Shown: positions 17,758-25,897 of the stretch, piece after piece
Layout of the letters: each line of letters begins with the position of its first letter
Numbering within the stretch: the stretch's first letter is position 1
From: Abiotrophia defectiva ATCC 49176
Lineage (GTDB): Bacteria; Bacillota; Bacilli; Lactobacillales; Aerococcaceae
Reading direction: 5' to 3'
DNA: 64,000 bases
Assembly (NCBI RefSeq): GCF_000160075.2
Contig: NZ_KI535340.1
Span: forward strand, 469,761-533,760
Translations under genes and position numbers: made by a program
Notes under the pieces: model-generated
Seen by the model: the letters and a program-made list of their open reading frames with translations, nothing else
Databases searched by the model: none
Told to the model about the DNA's origin: nothing

Positions 17758-18588
17758 ATGAGCCAAGCAGAATTTTATGTCTTCCACAGCAAAACATCTA
17801 TTGAACTTTACCCTATTCAATTTGGCCGAGAAGCTTGCGCCCCCTTGCATCGCATGGGGCCCACTCAAACCCATAACTATCTCTTCCATTACATTCTATC
17901 TGGCCAAGGGCGCTTTTCACTGGTAGGCCAGAAGGCACAAACACTCTCTGCAGGGCAGGGGTTCTTGATGACACCTGACTGCATTTGTGCCTATGAAGCG
18001 GATGAATCCGATCCTTGGGCCTATTGTTGGATTGAGTTTAATGGGCTAAAAGCAAAGCACTTCTTACAGGAAGCGGGCTTTAATGCTTCTAATTATCTCT
18101 TTAAACCTAAGCAACAGACTGTACAAGATAACATCATGGCACCCCTCATGCAATTGATTAATAACCCTAAGCAACATGAGTCTTTCTTAATCGGCCAACT
18201 CTACCTAGTCATGGATGCCCTGATTCGTTATTCTAACCACACCCAACTCATACCCCAGAATGATGTTCACAACTTTTATATTCGCGAGGCCATTCGCTTT
18301 ATTCAAGATCATTTTGCGGAGTCTATCTCAATTGATGATATAGCACAACATTGCAATCTGAATCGCAATTACTTCAGCAAGTTATTCAAACAGGAAATGG
18401 GCTTAACTCCTTCTCAATTTATTCTTAACTACCGCATGAATATTGCCTGTCAATTCCTGACTAATCGTAAGCTATCCATCCAATCTATTGCCCAACAAGT
18501 CGGTTATGCCAACCAATTCAACTTCTCGGCCGCCTTTAAAAGAGTCAAAGGATTGGCCCCCTACGATTGGCGCAAGCTCTATGCCTAA
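17758..18588 (+). CDS. AraC-family transcriptional regulator of alpha-galactoside use
   Basis: A 276-residue AraC/XylS-type regulator. The N-terminal half (about 10-150) is a cupin-like sugar-binding domain (HNYLFHYILSGQGRFSL). The C-terminal 100 residues hold two helix-turn-helix motifs: SIDDIAQHCNLNRNYFSKLF and SIQSIAQQVGYANQFNFSAA, followed by FKRVKGLAPYDWRK. It resembles MsmR/RafR activators of raffinose and melibiose genes. Its position head-to-head with aga makes it the probable activator of that gene. It ends 8 nt before a bidirectional terminator. The inducer is inferred to be an alpha-galactoside. Confidence 0.9.
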   Translation: MSQAEFYVFHSKTSIELYPIQFGREACAPLHRMGPTQTHNYLFHYILSGQGRFSLVGQKAQTLSAGQGFLMTPDCICAYEADESDPWAYCWIEFNGLKAKHFLQEAGFNASNYLFKPKQQTVQDNIMAPLMQLINNPKQHESFLIGQLYLVMDALIRYSNHTQLIPQNDVHNFYIREAIRFIQDHFAESISIDDIAQHCNLNRNYFSKLFKQEMGLTPSQFILNYRMNIACQFLTNRKLSIQSIAQQVGYANQFNFSAAFKRVKGLAPYDWRKLYA

Positions 18589-18589
18589 A

Positions 18590-18618
18590 GAAAAAAGCCC
18601 GGTTTCCCGGGCTTTTTC
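18590..18618. terminator. Bidirectional terminator between the AraC gene and DUF368 gene
   Basis: GCCCGG (18597-18602) pairs with CCGGGC (18607-18612), flanked by an A run and a T run, so it works for both convergent genes. Confidence 0.88.
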
Positions 18619-19454
18619 TACTTATATTTTTCTTCGAGTTGGGCCATCCACCAACCCATCCCTGTCCCCAAAAGCAGGGTAAGGAAGCAGAGCAGGTATT
18701 GGAGCAAGCCAAAGCCAGTGTACTCTCTTGGAATAATCTCAATCGTTGAAGCAAGGACAATCCCAAAAATAAAATGGAAGAAGACACTATAGTGACTACG
18801 GAAAATACGCTCAATTAACTTAGAAAGCAAGATAATGGTCGCTAAGCCACCCAAACCAATCGGAATCAGAACGTCTAAGTCTAACTGCTTAAATCCTGTC
18901 GCCATTTTCTCATAGAGTCCCATATAAAGGATAAAGTTAGATGGGCTAAGGCCAGGCACTAGGATCCCTAAAGCAATCAACGCCCCGGAGATAAACCAAG
19001 AAATGAAGTTAGCCTCGACTTGACCATTAAAGAGATGGCTACCAAACTGTAAAAGCACAATCCCAAAGATAAAAGATCCAGCCAAGACCCATAAGTCCTT
19101 GTGGCTGCGCCCTTCTTTACCAGCTTCCCGCCAAAGAGCAGGTGCGGATCCTAGGATACAGCCGACAAAGAACCAAGAAACAATAGTAGCATAGTTAGCT
19201 AATAGGTAGCTGACCCCAAAGGAAAAGAGAACAATACCGAAAAGCGCCCCAAGTCCTACCGGAATAAAATAAAGAACATTTTCCTTAAAGTTCTTTGTTA
19301 AGTTGGCCAAGAAACCAATAATGCGCTCATAGATTCCAAAGATAGCAGCAAGCGCCCCGCCACTAACCCCTGGCACAATAAAGCCAGAGCCAATCAGTAT
19401 CCCTACCAAAAAGCGATAGAGAAAAGGTTGTTGTTTTTCTTCTTGATTTTCCAT
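18618..19454 (-). CDS. popT: DUF368 membrane protein, PopT-type undecaprenyl phosphate translocase
   Basis: A 278-residue polytopic membrane protein with about eight hydrophobic segments and two related glycine/proline motifs, VPGVSGGALAAIFGIYE early and VPGLSPSNFILYMGLYE later, typical of DUF368. Members of this family (PopT) have been shown to recycle undecaprenyl phosphate across the membrane. That would serve peptidoglycan and teichoic acid synthesis here. I start at ATG 19454 (MENQEEK): AAGGAGGG lies about 10 nt upstream, whereas the in-frame TTG at 19478 lies before that site. The gene is monocistronic and convergent with the AraC gene. Substrate is taken from family knowledge. Confidence 0.85.
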   Translation of the reverse strand: MENQEEKQQPFLYRFLVGILIGSGFIVPGVSGGALAAIFGIYERIIGFLANLTKNFKENVLYFIPVGLGALFGIVLFSFGVSYLLANYATIVSWFFVGCILGSAPALWREAGKEGRSHKDLWVLAGSFIFGIVLLQFGSHLFNGQVEANFISWFISGALIALGILVPGLSPSNFILYMGLYEKMATGFKQLDLDVLIPIGLGGLATIILLSKLIERIFRSHYSVFFHFIFGIVLASTIEIIPREYTGFGLLQYLLCFLTLLLGTGMGWWMAQLEEKYK

Positions 19455-19610
19455 CAAATGGAAACCCTCCTTATGCAATCTTTCATTCTAAGCAAATGTC
19501 TAAAACCCCTGTTCTCTAGTCTAGCGTGAATTAGCTCAGAATGCAAGGCTGGGGCTAAGTTTGGCGGATATTTTCTTAATTCTAGAAACGACTTCATGAC
19601 ACTTATAAGC

Positions 19611-19641
19611 AAAAATAGGCAGCCATCAGGCTACCTATTTC
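19611..19641 (-). terminator. Terminator after the PurK-like gene
   Basis: AAATAGGCAGCC (19613-19624) pairs with GGCTACCTATTT (19629-19640) with one wobble; the minus strand continues TTTTTGC. Confidence 0.8.
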
Positions 19642-20775
19642 TTATTTTTTCAAGATATCCGTCAACTCAATCTGACGTTGACAATGAGCCAAACTTTCCC
19701 CTGTGACAATGACTTGCCCTTCTAAATCGAGTGGATTACGTCCCATTGGATTGAAGAGAGCAAAGCCCCAGTCAGTACGCAACATATATTGAGTCATCAC
19801 CTGCTCAGCGTTTAAGGCCTCTAGCGGCAGGGAGATGGCCGCATCAGCCAAAGGTACTAGACTAGGCAGAGGCAATCCGACTACTGAGCGCACCATGGCT
19901 TCATAACAGGACAAGGACATGGCACCTAGGGTAAACATTGCGGCATCCTTAGCCCCTATCTCAACACTATTAATATAAACTACTCCAGCAGACGTCACCA
20001 GAAAATCAATGGTCATACAACCTACCAAGGCCAGGGTTTCTACTAAATAGCGCCCCAAGCGGCGGATTTCACGCTCTACTTCTTCATGGAGTTTGACTGG
20101 GTAGCGGACCTGAGTGCCGCTCACAGCACTAGATTGAACTTGTTCGAATGGCGGATAGACTAGGAGTTCTCCACGCTCGTTCCGAACGACCGATAAGGAG
20201 ACCACTTTTTCGCTAGGAATCCAGGCCTCAAGAATACAGGTGCCCAGTGCGATTTTGGCTTGGGCAGCTTCATAGTCAGCCTCGCTATAGAGAATGAGGT
20301 GATTGCTCACAGCTTCAATGTGACGTTGCGTATATTTGAGATAGCAAGGAAAGCCAATGAACTCAACTGCTTCCTTGACATCCTCTAGCGATGTCACCAT
20401 AGCAAAAGGCGCCACTAAGCAACGTTTCTCATCTAGATAGGCTTTTTCGATAAGTCGGTCTGTAGCAATAGCCCGTAGATCTTCTGATAAACTGACATCT
20501 GTAATGTCAGCTAAGACCTTAAATGCCAAATTGGATAAGAGCCCAGGCTCTACAATAACGGTATCAATGCGCCCCGCAAAAAAGCGTAAGGTTGCTTCAT
20601 CATATGCCTCAGCCACTGTCTGCCAGGTGGCAAATTGCCGCACTAAATTTTCAGGATTCAAGACCAAACTAGCTACACGGTAACCTAATTTACCAGCTGC
20701 TTGGGCTAGGAGCGCAGCATGGACGCTGGACCCGATGATCCCTACAGTTGCGCCTGGGTAATGTTTCTCTGGCAT
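19642..20775 (-). CDS. PurK-like ATP-grasp protein lacking the catalytic motifs
   Basis: A 377-residue protein with the overall layout of N5-carboxyaminoimidazole ribonucleotide synthase (PurK). There is a Rossmann start (VGIIGSSVHAALLAQAAGKLG), an ATP-grasp middle and a C-terminal strand ending SVVGLPL. Several PurK hallmarks are missing. The usual GGGQLG is GSSVHA. The glycine-rich lid after the binding lysine is replaced by KYTQRHIEAVSNHL. The NE.APRPHNSGH signature becomes NSVEIGAKDAAMFTL. It is therefore probably not an active PurK. No pur genes are nearby; it follows a glucosaminidase gene by 75 nt. RBS GGAGG precedes the ATG at 20775. Function unknown. Confidence 0.72.
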   Translation of the reverse strand: MPEKHYPGATVGIIGSSVHAALLAQAAGKLGYRVASLVLNPENLVRQFATWQTVAEAYDEATLRFFAGRIDTVIVEPGLLSNLAFKVLADITDVSLSEDLRAIATDRLIEKAYLDEKRCLVAPFAMVTSLEDVKEAVEFIGFPCYLKYTQRHIEAVSNHLILYSEADYEAAQAKIALGTCILEAWIPSEKVVSLSVVRNERGELLVYPPFEQVQSSAVSGTQVRYPVKLHEEVEREIRRLGRYLVETLALVGCMTIDFLVTSAGVVYINSVEIGAKDAAMFTLGAMSLSCYEAMVRSVVGLPLPSLVPLADAAISLPLEALNAEQVMTQYMLRTDWGFALFNPMGRNPLDLEGQVIVTGESLAHCQRQIELTDILKK

Positions 20776-20850
20776 ATCGCTGCCTCCTTCATTTTTCTAC
20801 CTTACTAGTGTAACACATTTTGTCACTTAAACCCACGAAAAATTATCAAC

Positions 20851-21543
20851 TCATTGATCATATTGGGTTAGCTGCCATTCCTCAATAACCGCAATTAACT
20901 TCTCCGCATAGTCTGGATCTGTTGCATAACCAGAAGACTGTAAACCCCTTGCCTGAGACTGGTAGTCCTTAGCCTCTAATACCGCTTGATATTGCTTGGC
21001 ATTCCAAGTTGTTCCGTAAAAGATCAGTTCCGCGTGCTTAATTAGAGAGTCTTCCCAAGATTTGTAGACTTTGAACCGATCAACGATGGTTACCCACTCA
21101 TTATTAACAAATTCCTTAGTCTCTAAATCCACTCCATCGGGATCTCCGGCTTCAGCCTTGACCCCGAATAGATTATAGTAATTAGCTGCTAGTTGACTCT
21201 GTCCAAAATCTGATTCAACCATAGCTTGTGCCAAGGAAACACTCGCTAAAACGCCATACTGCTTCTGCAAACGTTGAGCAGTAGGAACTAATTTCTGAAC
21301 AAATGATTCCCGATTGAGGTGTTGCACTTGGTTATTATTCTCCGGCTGACCACCCCGATCTTGAATCACTTGGTAGGTCAAAAATAAAAACAACACAAGT
21401 CCAATAGCTAGCAGGGTACCCTTGCCCAATTTCTGGTAAAGGGCTAGACGAAACTTCCGCCAGCGAGTTTTGAGTTTTTTTAAGTTCCAGCCACTACTTG
21501 CTTTTTTCTTCTTTGCATAGTAGCTTTTACCTTTTTTGGCCAT
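20851..21543 (-). CDS. Membrane-anchored glucosaminidase (GH73-type)
   Basis: A 230-residue protein. A very basic cytoplasmic start (MAKKGKSYYAKKKK) leads into one membrane segment near residues 43-60, then an extracellular glucosaminidase domain (about 80-225). The likely catalytic Glu is in AQAMVESDFGQSQLA, followed by NYYNLFGVKAE, the usual GH73 pattern. It should cleave N-acetylglucosaminyl bonds in peptidoglycan at the cell surface. No LysM or other wall-binding repeats are present, and the membrane anchor substitutes for them. It follows the HTH-like gene by 37 nt (from its ATG-containing reading frame) and precedes the PurK-like gene on the same strand. Confidence 0.85.
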   Translation of the reverse strand: MAKKGKSYYAKKKKASSGWNLKKLKTRWRKFRLALYQKLGKGTLLAIGLVLFLFLTYQVIQDRGGQPENNNQVQHLNRESFVQKLVPTAQRLQKQYGVLASVSLAQAMVESDFGQSQLAANYYNLFGVKAEAGDPDGVDLETKEFVNNEWVTIVDRFKVYKSWEDSLIKHAELIFYGTTWNAKQYQAVLEAKDYQSQARGLQSSGYATDPDYAEKLIAVIEEWQLTQYDQ

Positions 21544-21580
21544 GGGTCACCTCCTTACTCTATTATTCTCTTGCTAGGTC

Positions 21581-22099
21581 TTAGAGTTGTCCATTTAGCT
21601 GATCATCAAACCACTCTAAGAGTTTAATCTCATCACCTTCAATTTGTTGGCGAATAATTCCTGGCAATCGCAATTCTAAGACATCACTATAGCCCCAGAT
21701 ATGATAATCCGCAATCACTTGTAAAATCATCATATTAGATTTGCGACTAGATGATTCCTCATTAGGTTCACTATGGTGCCATTCCATACGGGCCATTCCT
21801 TGATGAATCCAACGGCGGGCAATCTGATACTTTAGGTACTGATATTCTTTGACAGGATTGGCCATGACATCACTCAGACGTTCAGCGTTACGAACGACTT
21901 TTTGCACGAGCATCCATTCGTAATCAGTGAAGAGAGTTGATAAGATTTTAACATTCTCATATTTGAGACCTTGCTCCCCTTTTTTGAAGCGATCCCAACT
22001 CTGGGCACTGATGCCGAGTTTATCTGTATAAAAGGCCTTCTCCGTTACATATTTTTCTTTGACGGCATTGAGCACAATACTGATAAGGGCTTGGTTCAT
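21581..22099 (-). CDS. Small protein with HTH-like N terminus, unknown function
   Basis: A 172-residue cytoplasmic protein I do not recognise. Residues 20-60 (TEKAFYTDKLGISAQSWDRF, then a conserved-looking lysine-rich turn) resemble a phage-repressor-like helix-turn-helix. The remainder is helical and rich in aromatic and charged residues. I place the start at ATG 22099 because GAGGTGAT lies 8 nt upstream; an in-frame GTG at 22108 lies in that site. Its promoter holds a short inverted repeat in the spacer and is back-to-back with the FUSC gene promoter. This would suit a local regulator, but that is inference. It is probably co-transcribed with the glucosaminidase gene. Confidence 0.6.
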   Translation of the reverse strand: MNQALISIVLNAVKEKYVTEKAFYTDKLGISAQSWDRFKKGEQGLKYENVKILSTLFTDYEWMLVQKVVRNAERLSDVMANPVKEYQYLKYQIARRWIHQGMARMEWHHSEPNEESSSRKSNMMILQVIADYHIWGYSDVLELRLPGIIRQQIEGDEIKLLEWFDDQLNGQL

Positions 22100-22133
22100 T
22101 TTTATCACCTCGTTAATGGATTACTTGCCTTCC

Positions 22134-22195
22134 ATTATACACCTTTTAGGTGAACTATCAAATGGTTTGTCCATAAGTTCTTTTTTTGGTACACT
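22134..22195. promoter_or_regulatory. Back-to-back promoters with a CACCT-AGGTG inverted repeat
   Basis: Minus strand: TTGATA (22156-22161), 16-bp spacer, TATAAT (22134-22139), serving the HTH-like gene. Plus strand: TTGTCC (22167-22172), 17-bp spacer, TACACT (22190-22195), serving the FUSC gene. The two -35 boxes are 5 bp apart. CACCT-TTT-AGGTG (22140-22152) fills most of the minus-strand spacer and may be an operator. Confidence 0.55.
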
Positions 22196-22231
22196 TAAGC
22201 CTAAGAAAGTCTACAAAGGAATATAAGCTAT

Positions 22232-22744
22232 ATGAAACTAAATTTCGACCCTAAAGCCTTTAAAGTTGGAATGAGAACCTTTAAGACCATGATTGCGGTC
22301 GGCTTAACTATTACCCTCTTCGAACTTTTACACCGCCAACCCGCCGTTTTGGCAGCTATCGCAGCCGTTTTTACCCTAAGAACTGAGCATGAGACCTCCG
22401 TTAAGTTTGGCCGTATCCGCCTTTTTGGTAATACTCTCGGAGTTATTATTGCTATCTTATTGACACAAATTGCCCTTTGGATGAATCTCCCCTTACCTAT
22501 CTATCGGGTTTTAGGTGCCAGTTTAGGAATTCTCTTAATCATTGTCTTCTGTAATGCCTTCAACCATCCAGCTAGCGTCATTAATTCGAGTGCAACATTC
22601 TTTGTCGTTTTCCTTAATACGCCCAAAGAACACCTTTTAGATTATGGTGCCAATCGAATCTTAGATGCTATCATTGGTTCTGCCATTGCCATTCTGGTTA
22701 ACCGCCTGTTGCCAAATCCTCAAGCGAAGAAACAGGCTCAGTAG
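22232..22744 (+). CDS. Aromatic acid exporter/FUSC-family membrane protein
   Basis: A 170-residue membrane protein matching the N-terminal membrane half of the ArAE/FUSC family. It has four to five hydrophobic segments (TMIAVGLTITLFELL, AVLAAIAAVFTL, TLGVIIAILLTQIALWM, ASLGILLIIVFC, AIIGSAIAILVNRLL). Short versions like this are common in Lactobacillales and are annotated as aromatic acid exporters without direct proof. AAAGGAA lies before the ATG. It is one of only three plus-strand genes in the window. It is divergent from the HTH-like gene and ends at a strong bidirectional terminator. Confidence 0.78.
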   Translation: MKLNFDPKAFKVGMRTFKTMIAVGLTITLFELLHRQPAVLAAIAAVFTLRTEHETSVKFGRIRLFGNTLGVIIAILLTQIALWMNLPLPIYRVLGASLGILLIIVFCNAFNHPASVINSSATFFVVFLNTPKEHLLDYGANRILDAIIGSAIAILVNRLLPNPQAKKQAQ

Positions 22745-22763
22745 TTTACCGAATCCTTATACC

Positions 22764-22805
22764 AAAAAGAGCTGAGACAGAATTATTCGTCTCAGCTCTT
22801 TTTTT
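22764..22805. terminator. Strong bidirectional terminator
   Basis: AGAGCTGAGAC (22768-22778) pairs perfectly with GTCTCAGCTCT (22789-22799), with A5 before and T8 after. It separates the convergent FUSC and zinc-ribbon genes. Confidence 0.93.
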
Positions 22806-22808
22806 GTA

Positions 22809-24623
22809 TTAATAGTAAAGCCAGGTTCCGCGAGTAGTGTCCCAATACCAACGCCCTTGTCGTGGCGTAGAATCAAGAACGCCGTCACCATCATCATCAA
22901 AGTAATCGAAGACTGGAGCTGGTTCCACATTTGGATTGTTAAGCTCAGCCTGAGTAGGTAATTCAGGCCCTGAAGAGCTGCTAGTTGATGAAGAATCGCT
23001 GCTTGATGAGCTAGATTCATTAGCAGTAGATTGGCCTAAGTCAAGTTCAGCTAAGGTCTTTACGATTGTCGCAACATTAGCGTTACCAGCTTCACCTTGT
23101 CCAGGAGCACCCAGAACTACGACAATCACTGACTTACCATTCATCTCTAAGATAGCGGCATAGTGATGCATAGACCCTACTTGATCAGGTGTTGTCATCT
23201 CATAACGACGAGTGACAGTCGTCAAGTCCGCTGGGAACTTAGTAGACACTGGCGTTTTAAGAACTGCTTCCTTAATTGCCGCGCTGACCTTCTCGTTCAC
23301 CAACTTGTCTTGAGCTAACTGATTAAGCAAGTTAGTCAAATCATAGGCACTTGTTGCCACACCTGTGATATCACCAGAGTCGTTCACACCTAAGTTAGCG
23401 CTCATCTTAGTAGAATAGTAGCCTTGACTGTTAAGCCAAATATTTAACTCATTGGCTCCCCCTACTTGTTGAATTAAGTAATTTAAAGCAGTGGCATCTT
23501 GAGAAACGACTACTGCATCAATCAACTCTTGGATACTAATCTTAGAGCCGATTGCATGAGTTGACATCGCCGTCTCCCCTGTCCCAATACGCAAGGATTC
23601 CTGAATTTCAACTTCGGTTGTCAATTCGAATTTCTTCTCATCAATCAATTGATAAGTCCGAGCTAAAACAAACCAAGCAAAAAGGTTGGAGGCTTCTGTA
23701 GACTTGGTACTTGATAAGTAAGGAGCCTTGCTACCTACTTCTTGTAAAGCAAGGATTTGCTTACTGTCCGATTTGAAAGCTGTATCTAAGGCTTTAACTT
23801 GGTCTTGGCTTAAGCCTAGATCAGGTGTCTGATAGTCAACTTGATCATTATAGCTTAAGCTATCAGCCTTAATGGCAACATTGACTTTAGTACCTGTCGA
23901 TTTAGTAATTTGATAGCTTGGATCAACGTAACGTAAGACAAGATTATTGGATTCCTTAACCAAAGAATATTCTGTCAATTCAGTCCCATCAACGGAGAAC
24001 TTGAAAGTATCACGCGTTAAGTTTTCTAACGGGCGTTCGAAGGTCAGGGTTAAGGTTACAAATGGATAGTTAGAAACATCCACTTTTTTATCTTTGGCCT
24101 GCAGACCTGTCGCAGTACTTGCTTCTTCCTTGCTAGATTCTTGCGCCACTTGGCTAGAGGTCGAGGAGGCAGGAGTTTCCGTATTTTGATTACCCCACTT
24201 AATCCCGACTGCATTCAAAGCTTGTGGTAAATATTTAGGCAATTCAGGGCCATACAAGAAAGCTAAGAACAAGAGAATAAGCACCGCTACCATTTGTAAG
24301 ATGCTGAAAATCACTCGCATAAAGCCACTCCGACGTTTTGGTTTGAATTCAGGTACTAATTCCTCGTCTTCATCCTCTGTTTGGAAATCTAAAGACTGAC
24401 TGACCGCTTCTTGATCAAAATTCTTCAGTTCTTGGGTGTTACGCCAAGCTTCATATTCCATGGTCTCATGCAAATCATCATGAGGCATGACTGCATTTGG
24501 ATCAAAAGCATCTTCAGCCTGTTGATGTGGTTCCCTTACCACTTTCTTCTCCGTGAAGGAGTAGCCACAACGGGCACAGTGCGTCTTACTTCTGACTGGC
24601 TTGCCACAGTTTGGACATTGCAT
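22809..24623 (-). CDS. Zinc-ribbon membrane protein with a degenerate class A beta-lactamase-like domain
   Basis: A 604-residue protein. It starts with a zinc ribbon (CPNCG then CARCG, residues 3-20), then an acidic cytoplasmic stretch, one membrane segment (about 102-125), a Ser/Thr-rich linker and a beta-sandwich-like region. The region at about 290-525 resembles class A beta-lactamase/serine hydrolases (EIQESLRIGTG, ISIQELIDAVVVSQDATALN). The expected SxxK reads STEA, SDN reads SQD, and KTG is not found, so hydrolysis is unlikely. A serine-rich stretch (about 530-550) and an acidic-aromatic tail (DDDGDGVLDST, then several Trp and Tyr) end it. It may sense or bind wall components. The fold call is by eye. 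Confidence 0.65.
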   Translation of the reverse strand: MQCPNCGKPVRSKTHCARCGYSFTEKKVVREPHQQAEDAFDPNAVMPHDDLHETMEYEAWRNTQELKNFDQEAVSQSLDFQTEDEDEELVPEFKPKRRSGFMRVIFSILQMVAVLILLFLAFLYGPELPKYLPQALNAVGIKWGNQNTETPASSTSSQVAQESSKEEASTATGLQAKDKKVDVSNYPFVTLTLTFERPLENLTRDTFKFSVDGTELTEYSLVKESNNLVLRYVDPSYQITKSTGTKVNVAIKADSLSYNDQVDYQTPDLGLSQDQVKALDTAFKSDSKQILALQEVGSKAPYLSSTKSTEASNLFAWFVLARTYQLIDEKKFELTTEVEIQESLRIGTGETAMSTHAIGSKISIQELIDAVVVSQDATALNYLIQQVGGANELNIWLNSQGYYSTKMSANLGVNDSGDITGVATSAYDLTNLLNQLAQDKLVNEKVSAAIKEAVLKTPVSTKFPADLTTVTRRYEMTTPDQVGSMHHYAAILEMNGKSVIVVVLGAPGQGEAGNANVATIVKTLAELDLGQSTANESSSSSSDSSSTSSSSGPELPTQAELNNPNVEPAPVFDYFDDDGDGVLDSTPRQGRWYWDTTRGTWLYY

Positions 24624-24713
24624 ATCTTAAATCCCTCCTCTAATTAGGTTGCTACCTATTCTCTACAATTCTATCATAGAAAAGCTAAAAATTAAAGCGC
24701 CTTATCACAATAA

Positions 24714-25895
24714 TTAGCCCTTGGTCCCCTTGGCCAGGACTAATACTTTTAAGTAATCACTGCGCTCATCTTCTGACCGCGGAAAATCCTCTCCCAAGCC
24801 AAAATGAGCCAATAGTTCAGCGTCTGGACAAGCTGCCAAGCAATCTGCTTTAAAGTCCTCTAAAGAATAGGCTGAGTGATTGGTAGATAAGACTAATTGA
24901 CCACCTGGGGCCACCAAACACCAAAGATCTGCCGCAAGCCGGCCATAATCTTTAAGTGCAGAAAAAGTATATTTCTTCGTCCGAGCAAAGCTAGGTGGGT
25001 CGCACACAACTTGGTCAAAGGTCAGTCCTTTACGCTTAGCATAGCGGATATAGTCGAAGACATCCATGACACGAATTTCATGCGCTTGACTAGGCGCCTC
25101 TATCCCATTCAACGCGAAGTTTTCCTGGGTCTTAGCTAGGCTTCGATTAGCCACATCTACGCTAACAGTTTGGCTTGCGCCCCCCATTGCAGCAGCTACT
25201 GAGAAGCCACCTGTATAACTGAAAAGGTTTAGAATTTTCTTACCAGCAGCTCCCTGCATGACATAGTCTCGCACCTGTCGTTGATCCAAGAAGAGTCCGG
25301 TCATCCATTCCTGTCCGAGATGGATAGCATAGTGAATGCCATTTTCACGAATAATGACTGGGGCAGGTGCAAGTTGCCCCTCAAGATGGTTAATAGCTTG
25401 CTCAGCCACTTGTTGATCAAAGCGCTGAGTTTCATAGATTCCCAAGATGTCGGAAACATGAGCTTTAAGAGCTGATACTAGCTCATCGCGGTAATGATAA
25501 ATTCCTTGAGAATACCAGTTAAGCTGGATAAATCCTGCATACCAATCCACTGTCACCCCGCCCAATCCATCTCCTTCTCCATTAACTAAGCGAAAGGCAG
25601 TTAAGTCTGAACGATTGAAATAGGAATGGCGCTGAGACAAGGCAGCTTGAACCCGTTTCTCCACCCAGTTATCATCTAGTTGACTGTCTCGAGTTAGCAG
25701 CCACCCCAGTCCTTTCTGCTGGCGTCCGACTAGCATGAGTCCCAGCCACTCACCTGCTACTGACTTTAAGCCTACTATGCTTCCTTCGGATAGCCGCTCA
25801 GCTACTTCTGGCTCAATGACATCAGCAAGACGAATCAGCACCTTGCCTTTTTTCAGCCCTTGACTGACTTTCTTCTTCAATATTAGCATATCCAT
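24714..25895 (-). CDS. SAM-dependent rRNA large-subunit cytosine methyltransferase (RlmI-like)
   Basis: A 393-residue class I methyltransferase of the RlmI/RlmK group. A PUA-like RNA-binding start is followed by a central EEHEE-type region and a Rossmann domain (GKKILNLFSYTGGFSVAAAM). The catalytic motif is VVCDPPSFARTK. It probably methylates a cytosine of 23S rRNA at C5; the exact site is inferred from family. Start: AGGAG at 25906-25910 lies 10 nt before ATG 25895; the upstream ATG 25904 would be only 1 nt from it. The start region overlaps the stop of the HD gene, indicating coupling. Confidence 0.85.
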   Translation of the reverse strand: MDMLILKKKVSQGLKKGKVLIRLADVIEPEVAERLSEGSIVGLKSVAGEWLGLMLVGRQQKGLGWLLTRDSQLDDNWVEKRVQAALSQRHSYFNRSDLTAFRLVNGEGDGLGGVTVDWYAGFIQLNWYSQGIYHYRDELVSALKAHVSDILGIYETQRFDQQVAEQAINHLEGQLAPAPVIIRENGIHYAIHLGQEWMTGLFLDQRQVRDYVMQGAAGKKILNLFSYTGGFSVAAAMGGASQTVSVDVANRSLAKTQENFALNGIEAPSQAHEIRVMDVFDYIRYAKRKGLTFDQVVCDPPSFARTKKYTFSALKDYGRLAADLWCLVAPGGQLVLSTNHSAYSLEDFKADCLAACPDAELLAHFGLGEDFPRSEDERSDYLKVLVLAKGTKG

Positions 25896-25897
25896 CT

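Noticed and set aside
18545-18814. Minus-strand frame overlapping the AraC/DUF368 border
   Set aside because: It crosses the shared terminator and both coding genes out of frame.
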